64,000 bases of DNA from positions 9,513,656 to 9,577,655 of the forward strand of contig NC_041011.1 in NCBI RefSeq assembly GCF_004193775.1, written 5' to 3'. Each line of letters opens with the position of its first letter. Position 1 is the stretch's first letter. A program made the translations under genes and the position numbers. This DNA is from Glycine soja. Its lineage: Eukaryota; Streptophyta; Magnoliopsida; Fabales; Fabaceae. This document shows positions 47,835-59,255 of this stretch, piece by piece. Under the pieces are notes generated by a model. That model was not told where the DNA came from. It made no database searches and saw nothing but the letters and a program-made list of their open reading frames with translations.

Positions 47835-48084
47835 GATTCAAATACCAAAGCATTGTTGGCTACTACTGATGTTGAAGAGACTCCAACCAGTAGAATGTGG
47901 CAAAATATCATGTGTAGAATTGGAAGACAAATACTATTGTCTACGACTTGGGGAAACTCAAGCCTCTACCACTAAAGATTCAAAGAAGCTTTCAGTTAAG
48001 ATGGAACCTATAGAATGACTTGTCAAGAGAGTTTTCTTCAAATGACATGTTGAGCAAATTAAATGTCCCTGTAGTAGATGATCT

Positions 48085-48228
48085 GTCTGTTTTTCGTCTT
48101 TTTGGAAGTGTAATTGTGCTTCCAAAATTTTGGCTTTTTCATGGAGACTTATGCATGGGCGAATTCCAACTCGTGATGCATTGGCACAGAGGGCTGTTCA
48201 GATTGCTTCAGCCTCATACGTTTTAAGT
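48085..48228 (+). pseudogene. zf-RVT (LINE-type) fragment
   Basis: The frame reads CASKILAFSWRLMHGRIPTR then DALAQRAVQIASASYV, the pattern of the reverse-transcriptase zinc-binding domain (zf-RVT, PF13966) at the C-terminal end of plant non-LTR retrotransposon proteins. No RT domain is visible upstream, where the RPA70-like stop lies 70 bp away, so this is an isolated scrap. Confidence 0.65.
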
Positions 48229-48239
48229 CTTTTTAAGTA

Positions 48240-49239
48240 AAAAGTTGACCACACATTATGTATTCTTGACAATTAATGTTTCCTAGCAAGAATGGTTATA
48301 AGTAGTTTAGATATAATTATTATTTATTTTTATATAAATTATTATTAGTGTTTCAAAATTCAAATGATTACTATCTAATTTTATTTTTTAAGGGTTTAGA
48401 TATATTCTCTCCCGTATCAAATATAAGTCAAAAAAAATATAATATATATTAATTAAGAAAATTAGTTAACATATCTAATTTGTACTAATTTTATTTAGAA
48501 ATTATTTTTTTTAAACTACTCTTCATTAAAATTTGATATAAAAAATAAAATAAGGTCATTAAAAACAATCAATTAAATAAAGAGTATTTTAGAGATATAT
48601 CATATCATTAAATATGGTGAAATTAGTTGAAATTTATTTATATTTGAGATAATATATATGGATTTTTATTTTATATTTTTGCTTACATCTGAGAAGAGAG
48701 AAAAAAATATAAATTTTTCATCTGCTTATAGTAGATTTCATTATCAAAATAGTTACTAATGGATTTTCATTTTCTAACAAGGGATTTCATTGTTTATGAC
48801 AATAAATATGATTATTTTGTCCATATAAGCTTTTGTATAGTTTAACATTACAATTGTTACATTTGCAATAATAGTCATAAATTTTATGAATAAAATTGAT
48901 ATATGTCAACTTATTACTATAGTTACAAATTGTTTTAGTACGTAGCAAGATAAAGACCAACCTGACTCGTGCGAATGCATATGGGTCAACATCGTGGCTA
49001 ATTTTTAATTATATTTGGAGTTTTATTGTATAATTCCTCTATCTCTCAAATTAACCTGTAATAAAAAGTGACACATGATACTAAATTTGGGTGTTCAATT
49101 TTTTTAATATTTTTAAATTTAAAAATACCATTTTTTTCTCGAATTGATTGTAATTGTACTTGATTTAAATATAATAAAAAAATAATTTCTCAAAATTTAA
49201 ACATATCCAAATTTAACTTCTCAAAATAAAGTCTAAGCC
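48240..49239. other. Very AT-rich spacer, no gene seen
   Basis: No coding or RNA feature supported. The segment 48400-48680 shares phrases (aagagtatttt.gagat, aatttatttatatttg) with 59890-60040, so a diverged dispersed repeat is present at both places. Confidence 0.45.
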
Positions 49240-51710
49240 ATACATTTTCCCAAGTGGGTGCAGGTCAAGTCATTCATGACTTTGATGTAGGTCGAAGCAA
49301 AAAGTATCCATTCAATTTAAACTTCTAAAATAAGGTCATGCCTTAATCCTAGTGAAGTTTTGGTTTATATGGATTATTTTAGGATTACACCTATCTGGGG
49401 CCATGATTGAATTGGGCTAAAAAAGTTCATGTTTTATCTGTACTTAAAATATAGGGTCTAGCTTACATTTCATTTAACTAATTTGGATTAGGTTAGTTCA
49501 ATCATTGACTCGATGTGGGTCATGAATTATAGTAAGTTGAGTCATAAATTCTAGATTAAATTTGGTTTCTATGAGAATTTTGTGGGCTAAGCCCCAATTG
49601 GAGTAAAATAGCTCATATATTAATACATGCTCAAAATTTAAAACTCCAACCCAATATTTTACTAAGCGAGTTTGGATCGCAAGCTCGATGCTGGATTGCA
49701 AGTTAAAGGATATAGCAGGTTAGGATATAAAGCCATATTCAATTTGGGCTTCTAAAATGAAGCTTGTGGGGTGAGTGAAAGTCCAATGTGTAAATACTTT
49801 TGTAGGCTAAATTTAGATAAGTATGATTGGACCAGGCTATTAAAATTTATTTTGTGCTCAATATTCAAAGCCATTAGCCTACATTTCGTAGAACAAATTT
49901 AGGTAGGTCCAGTTGTGGGCTCAATGCATGTTGCAAGTTTTAGTTGCTAAAAAAACTCATATTCAACATGGCTTCTAAAATGAGGCTCGCACTCAATTTG
50001 CATATTTTTTTTGTGGGATAAGCCCATATACGACTGAAAGGCCTAAATTTAATTCATACTCAAAATTTAAAGCCAAAACATAACATTTCATCGAGTAGGC
50101 TTAGGTCGAGAAAATGTGAGCTTGATTCAAGTAACAAATTATAGTAAGTAGAGTTAAAATTTTCAAATTCAATATGACCTTCTAAAACAAGGTCAAAGCC
50201 TAGTGAAAGCTGGATTTGTACAAGCTTTTGAATGTAAAGTTCATATTAGTTCATGATCAAATAAGTTAAAAAGGAACAAATAAGCTATCAGTTCATCGAA
50301 CGAATTATAGTCAAGCTAAACGAGAACTTGGTGAGTTGCATGCAAAAGTGGGTCAGGAAAAAAAAAGTTGATCAAATTCAATTTATTCATCTAAAATGAG
50401 TTTGAACCCTACTGAAAGCTTGGTTTTGTATTTCCTTTTATGGGACAAGTCCAAATTAGATCATGATTAGATTGAGACAAAAAAAAGTATTTAATTGATT
50501 CATGCCCACCATTTCCTTTGGTGGATTTGGGTTAATTAGGTTAGTCACTTACTCAATACAGGTTAGGCATCTGCTTGGGGCACCCAATGTTTTTGCTGGG
50601 ACACCCAACAGATTTTCAAAATGCCAAAAATACCCTTATAAATAGCATGTTTCGTTTTTCATTTCTACAATGCCTTTTTTTTTGTAAAATCTCACTCCCT
50701 TGTGTAATTTGCTTCTGTTAGCCTCCTATTTGGAGCATTTGTTGTCTCTGGCGGTGTACGTGTGTTATTTATAAATATACGGTGAAGTTGGATGATTTTT
50801 CGTCGTCAGAGAAAAAGACGTGCATAATTTTTTTAAAAAAAACATGTAGATTGCTTATCCGTATGGCCTTACGGATTGTTAATTTGTTTGTCTCATACGA
50901 ATTGCTGATCCGTAGGGCTTTTTAAAAAAAATAAAATTGTGAATATATTTTTTTTAATTTTTTTTGTAGTGTAATTTTTTTTGTAATAGTTTTAGCAATT
51001 TTATAAATATGAATTTTAAATTTTAATTTTTGATAAAAAAATTAAAAAGAAACTCATACGGATTGATGATCGTATGAGTCATACAAATTGTCAATCCATA
51101 TGAGTTTTTTTTTAAAAAAAAAAATATTATTTTTTAGAAAAAATTAAATAAAAAAAACCTCATACGGATTGATGATCTGTATGAGTCATATGGATTCCAT
51201 ATGACTCATATGGATCATCAATCAGTATGAGATTTTTTTTTTAATTTTTTTATAAATATGGATTTTAAATTTTATTTTTAAAAAATTAAAATTAAAAAAA
51301 TCATACAGATTGTTGATCCGTATGAAATTCATATGACTCATACAGATCATCAATCTGTACCAATTGTTTTTTTTAAAAAAAAAACTCATACGGATCACCA
51401 ATCTGTATGAGTCATATGAAACGTCAATCCATATGTGTTATACAGATCATCGATCTGCATTTAAAAAAAAAGGTGAAGGATATTTTAACCCTTCCACCTG
51501 TATTACGGGGTGTCCAAAGCAACTGCCTACCGGTTGTGGGATATAATGGGTCAGGGGAAAAAATCCAAATTCAATTAAGCCATTTTAAATTACAGGATTT
51601 TTTTGGTTGAACTTAGATCGGACTATGATAGAATTGGGTTAAAAAAAAAGGCTCATTTTGGTTCATGATCCAAAATTAAAAACCCAACTGCTATATTTCA
51701 CCAAGCAGGT
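49240..51710 (+). repeat. Degenerate ~200-bp tandem repeat, interrupted by a TIR element
   Basis: Recurring phrases mark the units: attcaatttgggcttctaaa, atgaggct(t/c)g, tttgtgggctaagccc, ctcaaaatttaaagcc, acatttca.cgag.aggtt and gactcgatgtgggtc. They recur near 49240, 49480, 49740, 49970, 50180 and 50370, and again at 51550-51710 beyond the inserted element. Copies are strongly diverged and no coding function is evident. Confidence 0.75.
50564..51529. mobile_element. 966-bp TIR element packed with CATACGGAT palindromes
   Basis: It starts TAGGCATCTGCTTGGGGCAC and ends with the inverse (gtgtccaaagcaactgccta), a ~22-bp imperfect TIR. Between ~51050 and 51460 short palindromes such as catacggattgatgatccgta and catatggatcatcaatc alternate with A/T runs, forming many nested hairpins. 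There is no coding frame. Flanks aggtt and cggtt may be part of a degraded target duplication. It is possibly a MULE-like or other non-autonomous DNA transposon; the family is not determined. Confidence 0.75.
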
Positions 51711-52385
51711 TTGAGAGAGACTTTACCTGTTTTACCACCTCTTGCAAAGTGTGAACGGGAAGCAAAGAAGATTAGGTGTGCGAGGTGGAGTAGAGTGAAG
51801 GAAAATTTCAAAAGGAACAAAACAGCCTCTAAAAACTTAAAATTACCAAAAAGCATTTGTTTTATTTATTTCCAAAAGAGATTAAATGGTTTTAAAAAAT
51901 CATTTAAAAAACATTCGAACCCCATTTATCAAAACAAGGTATATTTTCAAATTTAAGTTCGAAAACAAAAAAAAATAAAATGAAAACTTACGACCACCCC
52001 CAAATGGAGCTCCAACTTTCTATTTGTTGATTACATTATGAGTTTTTGTTATTGATTCCTGAATCATTGCTCATATTTGTGTTTTATTCTTGGTTAAGCT
52101 TTCTTCATTTTGGGTTTATTCTCCTATACATTGAATTATATTCTAATATTTTTTTTTCTAAAGATTCAAACTTTAAATCATATTGTATTATCTCTTAATT
52201 GCATTTTTTTCTAAGATCATATTTTCTTTTTCAAATTTATGAAAATTACTTTGGCAGTAATTTTGCATAACAAAACTAGTCTAATGAACTCTTTTTTTTC
52301 CCGTATTTTACTATACTTAATTTCCAAAGTAAATGCCAAAGATCTTTCACGTAGAAAGCTCAACTAGTCTTACTACTATTTTTTT
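51711..52385. other. Spacer, no recognised gene
   Basis: A short Lys/Arg-rich open frame (51711-51956) has no recognised family. Confidence 0.4.
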
Positions 52386-52680
52386 GGTTTAATTATGTTT
52401 TTAATTCTTAAAATTTGGAGTGAATCCGGTTTGGTCTCCAATTGTTTTTTTAAATAGTCCATCAAATTTGAAAAAAGAATACAGTTTTAAGTAGTCTCTC
52501 AAATTTATAGTTTAGGGACTAAAAATGGTTTTGAAAAAAATCATTTTAGTCTCTCAAATTTTTTGCTTAGGACTAAACATTTTTTTAAAATTTGAGAGAC
52601 TTAAATATTTTATTTCCAATTTCAATGGATTAAAACCAAATTCACCCCAAATTTCATGGACTAATTAAAAACATAATAAG
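52386..52680. mobile_element. MITE-like inverted repeat
   Basis: The left end ggtttaattatgtttttaat + ..ttggagtgaat is inverted at the right end as attcaccccaaatttc + ..taattaaaaacataat. The interior also folds on itself (tagtctctcaaatt / aatttgagagactta). No coding capacity. Confidence 0.75.
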
Positions 52681-53740
52681 TCTTTTTTCAATGAAAGCAA
52701 ACGTCCAATCCAATCATTTTGATAACAATGAGTTTTCTAAAGTTGACACGAATGCTATATCCTTGACAATATTTTCTTGAACATATGTGGTTATATTTAG
52801 TTTAGATACAAGTATTAATTATTTTTCTATAATTTATTGTCTGTGTTTCAATGGAAAAAAAAAATTACATTGGTCTACCCATGTGGAATTCTAGTTTCTT
52901 GGTCGGGGTACCATGATCATTTAGAAAAAGAACTTGGTGATGAAGTGTCAACAGGAAATCAGGTTTTGTAGAAGAAGCTTGATTTTCAGCTATGTGCCAA
53001 TTGTTATGGCAATATGTGAAGACAAACATATTATCAGCTACGTTGTTTTTCCAGGAAATATTAATCAATAAGCAAGAAAAAGAGTTTAGCGTCAAAATTA
53101 CTGGTCAAACATGGAGATATATACCAAATCATTTATTGACATAACTGCATTGTGAGGTACTTTCTTCATAGATTTTAAGAATCATGGAATAGTTGGAAAT
53201 GGTTGATGCTGAACAGTCCCATTTCCCTCAGTTGATACAGTAATTGTGTTAAACTTTCATTTCTTTCTAAAGCATTAAATATTGAGCCCTTCCATCACGG
53301 GAGATTTATTATTTTCCTTCTCATTGAGTGCTGATGATATGGGTTAAATCTGTATATCCCTGTTTGTGCCAGCAAAACCAGCTGCATTATATATACTAAC
53401 AAACTCAAGGAAACACCAAAAGGTCAAAACCCTTGTCATTTGGTCTAGTGAGTATTACAGTATTAGTATCTCATAACATTCTAGAGAAATTTTGAGAGAA
53501 AAAGAAATCAAGACATTGTTCATCATCAACCATTCCCAACAAGTCCAAGGTTCACTTCAAAATAATCCCCTCTCAATGCAGTTACAAAGATAATTTTGTC
53601 GTTATTGATCTGTTTTAGTTCTCATATTCAGACTTTAGATCATTAATTCTGAATATAATTTTAGTTTTCTTTTTCATTTTTCAGCATGTGTGTGTGTGTT
53701 TGTGTGAAGTATAAATGTAATTTATGTTACATGTATCTTG
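52681..53740. other. Spacer, no gene supported
   Basis: A minus-strand frame at 52865-53095 has ISWKNNVAD..., faintly like the RNase H end of a retroelement, but too little to call. A short (TG)n run is at 53689-53705. Confidence 0.4.
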
Positions 53741-54381
53741 TGTTGGAAAATAAAATAAAAATGAAGGAAAATAAATACGAAGAAGATGCACAGTCTTGAA
53801 TTAAATAACAAAATAACAGTAGCAAAATAAATTTAATTGACAACACATAAATAATGCATTATATCATACAATGAGTACAAGGAAAAATTAAATTAAGGGA
53901 AAGAATTAAATAGTCTGGGTTGAAGCGCGTAAACGCTATCCTTAGAGAGAAAACGCCCCCACTGCACGGGTAAGAAATTCTGATTGCGCTCCTCTCCCAA
54001 GATACGACAACCCGTTGGTTCCAATCGTGTGCAGCGAAAGGATCCCCGAACCTTATGAACACCAATGCTCTTACTCTCAAGAAATAAATTATTTTACAAG
54101 AGAAGATATAGAAAATTTTGGGCGAAAAAGATGAGAATGTAGTTCTGTCATCTTTTTAGAAAGGAGGAAAGAGAATATATAGGCATTTTGCAACAACAAA
54201 ATATGACCATTGGAAATATGACCGTTGAAAAACCAACCTACAGTTGTCACAACAAACATAACAAACTAGTTGAATCATTAAAACAAAATCTTAAGAAAAT
54301 CTAAAATAAATATTTTATTTTATAAAATGGAATTAATATATATTTATAAATTTTAAATTAAAACACAAATATTTACCAACA
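53741..54381 (-). repeat. 3' LTR of the minus-strand copia element
   Basis: Same length as 56861-57501 and nearly identical. It adjoins the polypurine tract on its inner side. Confidence 0.92.
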
Positions 54382-55175
54382 TTCCCCCACATAATTTAAA
54401 ATTTTAAAATATATTTTCTAAAAGATAATTTGTATAAAAACATAAGAGAAAGAGCATGTGATATTGTATTTCGGTATAAGGAACCTTCCGGGTTTGAGCC
54501 TTATACCTAGTGTTTATGAACTTCCATCCGAGAAAAATGTAGTGACTTGATTGTCTTGAACTACATATTCTTTAACCGGACTTTAGTACACAACCCCTAC
54601 AATATTGGTGTTCAATTAGGTTTTAATCAGTGGTAGCGCGTTACACGGCCTTGCGCTTGTGTCTTGTTTCGTGAGTGTCACTTAGAGATTAACCCATATC
54701 TCACAGTGGCGGCCCCACCACCACACTCACTAGGTGAATCCTCAAAGAGTGAGTTGTGACCCCCACCCCTACAATAATTGTCATCGGATTCATTAAGAGG
54801 TATTTTGTTTTTTTACCAAAAATACACATATATAAATACCTCAACCTTAATATTGCCACAATTTATAATACACATCGTCATAGGAATGAGAAATGGAACA
54901 GCTCCGTCAAATTTCATTTTGGTGTACTTTAGTCAACAAACAATTTCGTTGTTACCCGTTGAACTCCATTCATGGGATCACCAATCACACGGAGACGGGT
55001 GTCCATTGTTGTAACTAAATAATGGGCTTTAATCTCATTTCCCTCGACGACTCAAATACTTGTTGACATGTCAACCTTATTGTAAGCGGATCCGCAATAT
55101 TATTTTATGACCTGACAAAGTCAAGAGAAATGACACCATGAGAAATCAAATTTCTAATAGACTTATGTCTCACTC
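54382..55175 (-). other. Non-coding 3' interior of the copia element
   Basis: Between polypurine tract and RNase H lies ~790 bp with relatively GC-rich, stem-prone sequence (for example gcgcgttacacggccttgcgc near 54637). It has no convincing frame and is probably element 3' untranslated sequence. Confidence 0.5.
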
Positions 55176-56330
55176 TTAAGTGTCTTCTTTTTTCATTAAA
55201 ATTTTGCTAGTCACTTTAGATATAACAATTTGACTATCACAATGCATTGGAATTGGAGGTATACGCTTATTCAACAATGACAAATTGCATAATACATTTT
55301 TAAGAAATTCAACCTCACTAGTAGCAGTATTTAAAGCAATAATTTTTGCTTCCATGTGAAATAATAATTTGTCTAATAGATTTTCATGATACTGCACAAC
55401 CAGCTAAAGCAAAGATATGACCACTTGTTAATTTTATTTCATCAAAATCAGAACTTCAATTTTGTATCACTAAATTTCTCAATTACTTTCAAATCTACCA
55501 AGTGCATGTGCAATATTAGACAGGCCTAGAGAAGTTTGTCAAATGCAACAAAGAACCGATACTTTGAGAATATTTATGTGAAGAAATTCCTTTACTCAAA
55601 TTTTCTTTAACTTGATGGATAAGAGTCATAAGGAGTAAAAGCATGTTTCGCATCAAAATAATTAAACTTCTTCAATAGCTTTTCAACATAATAAGATTGG
55701 GTAAAAGTCATGCCATCATTTTTCTTTATAAGCTTAATTCCCAAAATCACATCTACTTGATCAAGGTCTTTTATGTCAAAGTTTCTTAAACAATAAGGAC
55801 TTCACATCATTTATGAAATGCATATTACTACCAAATATCAATATGTCATCCAGATTCAAACATAAAATGACACATCCGTTATCATAAAAAAATTTCACAT
55901 ACACACATTTATCACTATCATTAATTTGAAAATCATACGAAAGAATAACTTGATCAAACTTGTGTGTCATTGCTTTGGGGCTTGTTTCAAACCATATAAA
56001 GATTTAACAATTTCTTTTTTAAGGAAAAAGATTTTCAAAGAAAGTGATATCTCTAGATTACATAATAGTAACATTATAAATTTTAGTCACTTCTGAATTA
56101 ACAACTAAGAATCTATAAGTAGTATTATGTAAAAAATATCCAACAAAATACAATTAACATTTTTTTTCAATTTTTCTTTTCTTATTAATAGGGATATTGA
56201 CCTTTACTAGACACCCCCACACTTTAAGATATTTCAGATTTGGTTCTCTTTTTCTCCATAGCTTATAAAGATTTTTTTTTAAATTTTTTTTTTATAAGGG
56301 ACTCTATTAAGAATACGACAAACAAAATAT
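55176..56330 (-). pseudogene. copia pol remnant: integrase end, partial RT, RNase H
   Basis: On the minus strand the order is: a piece resembling the end of integrase (TYRFLVVNSEVTKI, SRDITFFENLFP, ~56150-56030); a jump into RT (KSLYGLKQAPK, frameshift, KFDQVILSYDFQINDSDKCV, CLNLDDILIFGSN) at ~56020-55776; and an RNase H part (KIIALNTATSEVEFLKNVLC, IPMHCDSQIVISK) at 55397-55176. The usual YVDD active-site motif reads NLDD. Frameshifts, stops and the missing N-terminal RT region make it inactive. Confidence 0.85.
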
Positions 56331-56860
56331 AAAGCTTCACCACCAAAGTGTTTATTTTATTGTTTTTATGTTTTATCAATGAGTTATATATAAAGAGACA
56401 ATCAGTCAACAAGTAACAACAAAATATTTGCAATAATAATAACGTTAAACAATAGAAATTAAAAAACCTAACAACAAATGTCCTGATTTTAAAGACTTGT
56501 GTTCACAGGATCATTTGATCAAGTAAAAGATAACTTCCTAAGGCAGGAATGGAAGTAGTGAGATATTTCTAGTTTTTCACATAAACTAATTCTAAAAGCA
56601 TTTTATCTTAAATAAAAATATAATTGATAAAGAAAATATTTTTCAATAATTTCATACTAATTTAAAATTTCAGGAAATAAAATAATATAATAAAAACATT
56701 TTTAATGGAACATAATGCATTGCATTTTCACCCGTAATATTTTTTTAGGATAATCAGAAAAGAACAAAATCATATTCATGATAATCATTTTGATAAGATA
56801 GAATGTTACAACAGAGAAGACTATGCAAGAAGAAAGTGAAATCGATTTTCTCTCTAAAAC

Positions 56861-57501
56861 TGTTGGAAAATAAAATAAAAATGAAGGAAAATAAATACGA
56901 AGAAGATGCACAGTCTTGAATTAAATAACAAAATAACAGTAGCAAAATAAATTTAATTGACAACACATAAATAATGCATTATATCATACAATGAGTACAA
57001 GGAAAAATTAAATTAAGGGAAAGAATTAAATAGCCTGGGTTGAAGCGCGTAAACGTTATCCTTAGAGAGAAAACGCTCCCACTGCACGGGTAAGAAATTC
57101 TGATTGCGCTCATCTCCCAAGATACGACAACCCGTTGGTTCCGATCGTGTGCAGCGAAAGGATCCCCGAACCTTATGAACACCGATGTTCTTACTCTCAA
57201 GAAATAAATTATTTTATAAGAGAAGATATAGAAAATTTTGGGAGAAAAAGATGAGACTGTAGTTCTGTCATCTTTTTAGAAAGGGGGAAAGATAGTATAT
57301 AGGCATTTTACAACAACAAAATATGACCGTTGGATATATGACCGTTGGAAAACCAACATACAGTTGTCACAACAAACATAACAAACTAGTTGACTCATTA
57401 AAACAAAATCTTAAAAAAATCTAAAATAAATATTTTATTTTATAAAATGGAATTAATATATATTTATAAATTTTAAATTAAAACACAAATATTTACCCAC
57501 A
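56861..57501 (-). repeat. 5' LTR of the minus-strand copia element
   Basis: 641 bp, matches 53741-54381. The inner flank reads GTTTTAGAGAGAAAATCG on the minus strand; it is not an obvious match to the usual initiator-Met tRNA primer site. Confidence 0.9.
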
Positions 57502-58586
57502 TCTTTGAAACTTCAAAATAGCAGTCATCTAGCTACCTGCTATCCAGCTGTAACATTTTTGGAGTTGAGCACTCTGTCACTTTGAAATTGAGTCTAAATG
57601 CATCATAGGAAAAGACTAATTACTACATAGACTTGTGAAAGAGAAGTTTTTTAATATCTACTTGGACTGGACTCATTTTATTGATCACTCTGTTTTCCTT
57701 CCTTTTTCCCATTTTATTGTATTGGACTGCACTCAATAATTCTGAAAAGGAACCATTTCCTTCTCCAGGATTCCAATGCTTCACTTCACACGTTGCAATG
57801 GTGATGTGTTCTGCAACAATTTCCTCACTTCTCTCGCTTCTCTTTCTCCTTCCAATTCTGCTTTTCTTGATCCATCTACCAATTTTTACTCTTCTATGCT
57901 ACCATGATTCTTTTCTTGCCTCTTGATCCTTAAAACTTCATCTGCATTTTTGTTTTCTTCTTCAAACATGAAATATTCCTCCAAAATGAAACTAGGGAAA
58001 AGTCTCCTAATCTTTTTATAGTTTATTCCCTATATTATAGGCTGCTACTAGTCTGCTAACATAAACCATTGTATTTCATTGACTAATAAATCTAACTAAC
58101 TAAGGGTATATCTATCATACTTCAATTAGCCTTCTCTGTGTATATAAATGTATAATGGGAAGAATAAATAAGCACTGAACATATTACAAGCAACCTGTGA
58201 TGAGGATTTTGAGAGGGTCAATGACCACATTTTGTTAATTAGTTTCCAATGGTTGCATAATGAAGCAAAATTAATCATACAGTATTCTTTCAATAGTATT
58301 AACTTATCAAATCAAGAGACGTGGACCTGTTCAGATAGCTTTTAAGAGTTTCTCTCCTGAAAATACAGAGCTTTCTCCATTAAAGCTCTTGAAAGTTCTT
58401 GTATTATTATAAATAGGGTGAAGAACAACACAAAAAAACATATGAACTGTTTAACTCATCCACCAGTATCTAATACAACACAACACAAAAAAAATTGTTT
58501 CCTCTTGTATTATTACAAATAGGATGAAGAACAACAATACACAAACTACACCCTGGGGCATGTTACATAAGTCAATTACTCACATA
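57502..58586. other. Spacer upstream of NHL gene 3' end; short direct repeat
   Basis: A small hydrophobic frame beginning MVMCSATISSLLSLLFLLPI (57800-57926) has no family I recognise. A ~45-bp duplication (cttgtattatta.aaatagg + .tgaagaacaaca) occurs at ~58398 and ~58505, the second copy just beyond the NHL stop codon. Confidence 0.45.
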
Positions 58587-59255
58587 TTAAACTACATAAC
58601 AATCAGAAGTAGAAACCAATCTTCCCGTACTGTTGTTGGGAGGGAACACAACCTTCAACGGGTAACACTCAAGCTTCAAAGTGTGAACCCTGGTGTGCAA
58701 GGAGCCACAAGTGAACCTAACCCTACCAAGCAACGTGACTCCGAAAAGGACAGAACCCCGCCGACGCTGCTCGGTGATTCCCTTGACGACTCCTCTAGGG
58801 AACAGCCTGCGGGTGACTGCGAACCGCGCCCGAACCAGGGTGTCGGTCTCGGCCCCGGTCGAGAATGGCAACGGCTCGACCGGGGCAGAGGAGATGATGA
58901 GGTCGTCGTCGTCATGGTGGAACGAGAGCGCAAGGTCGAGGCTCTCGTACCGGACCGAGAGCACAACGTTGGGGTTCCCGAGGACGCCCTCAACGTGGAA
59001 TTTTGCCGTTAACTCCGCGCCGGTGTTGGTTCTTAGGGACGTGACGTTGAGGGACGTTACATGGAAGCACGGGAAGTGGGGTGTGAAAGCCATCCATAAA
59101 AACACAGCGACAAGAGAGATCATGGCGCAGTAGCTTATTCGGGAGAGATGGTCTAGGTTGAAGCTGAAGGAGTTTTTCGCCCTCGGCATGGTTGGTGGTG
59201 AAGGATGAGAGTTTTGGGTTTGGTACGTAGAAGAAGGTGCCATGGGATTGTACAT
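58587..59255 (-). CDS. LEA2-domain NDR1/HIN1-like (NHL) membrane protein
   Basis: An intact single-exon frame of 222 residues starts at ATG 59255; a second Met at residue 5 is also possible. The N-terminal ~40 residues are Ser/Pro-rich and cytosolic. One hydrophobic segment at ~41-57 (SYCAMISLVAVFLWMAF) should anchor the protein. The rest is a LEA_2 fold with the conserved NPN at 94-96 and a C-terminal LECYPLKVVF strand. NHL proteins sit at the plasma membrane and several take part in pathogen and stress responses; the role of this member is unknown. The coding part is much more GC-rich than its surroundings. It has the same orientation as the second NHL gene 2.4 kb away; low similarity between the two argues against recent tandem duplication. 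Confidence 0.85.
   Translation of the reverse strand: MYNPMAPSSTYQTQNSHPSPPTMPRAKNSFSFNLDHLSRISYCAMISLVAVFLWMAFTPHFPCFHVTSLNVTSLRTNTGAELTAKFHVEGVLGNPNVVLSVRYESLDLALSFHHDDDDLIISSAPVEPLPFSTGAETDTLVRARFAVTRRLFPRGVVKGITEQRRRGSVLFGVTLLGRVRFTCGSLHTRVHTLKLECYPLKVVFPPNNSTGRLVSTSDCYVV

Larger units (their letters stand above)
42545..48018 (+). pseudogene. RPA70-like (replication protein A large subunit) pseudogene with nested insertions
   Basis: Decayed exons in order: ~42700-42768 (DVIGHVFEKDNIKEIEKQGK, then a stop), a DUF223-type OB-fold motif; ~43026-43190 (FVTVLVKVIEVESENGWCYK, SCLKC, then after a frameshift FCENCKRM), the CxxC...CxxC zinc ribbon of DBD-C; ~43290-43400 (FAIFILFDHFV, stop, FIGKSTKDLFEKYI), with a second copy of this end at ~43990-44035; ~44148-44280 (FLDQEFMFKIEV); 44394-44460 (VVNLEDEANLMDTLNQIAEK); 44484-44506 resuming at 47840 (GIEDGD|SNTKALLATTDVEET); and a last exon ending KKLSVKMEPIE at 48018. 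RPA70 binds single-stranded DNA; plant genomes carry many RPA1-like copies. Stops, a frameshift, a MITE and a gypsy element make it non-functional. Confidence 0.72.
53741..57501 (-). mobile_element. Minus-strand, internally deleted Ty1/copia retrotransposon
   Basis: Two 641-bp LTRs (53741-54381 and 56861-57501) start TGTTGG and end CCAACA or CCCACA. They differ at about 20 positions by eye (~97% identical), so the insertion is fairly young. The polypurine tract (GTGGGGGAA on the minus strand) adjoins 54382, so the element reads right to left. Flanks are TCTTG and TCTTT, a 5-bp duplication with one mismatch. The 2.48-kb interior keeps only the end of integrase, part of RT and part of RNase H; gag and protease are gone. 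Confidence 0.9.

Noticed and set aside
52865..53095. Retroelement RNase H piece on the minus strand
   Set aside because: Only a faint resemblance (KNNVAD); no second motif to support it.
54778..55014. Plus-strand open frame as a gene
   Set aside because: It lies antisense within the copia element's 3' interior and shows no recognisable domain.
57681..57926. Small hydrophobic protein gene
   Set aside because: Leucine-rich frame in T-rich DNA; no family, no supporting context.
58524..59133. Plus-strand frames overlapping the NHL gene
   Set aside because: They are complementary-strand shadows of the GC-rich NHL coding sequence.
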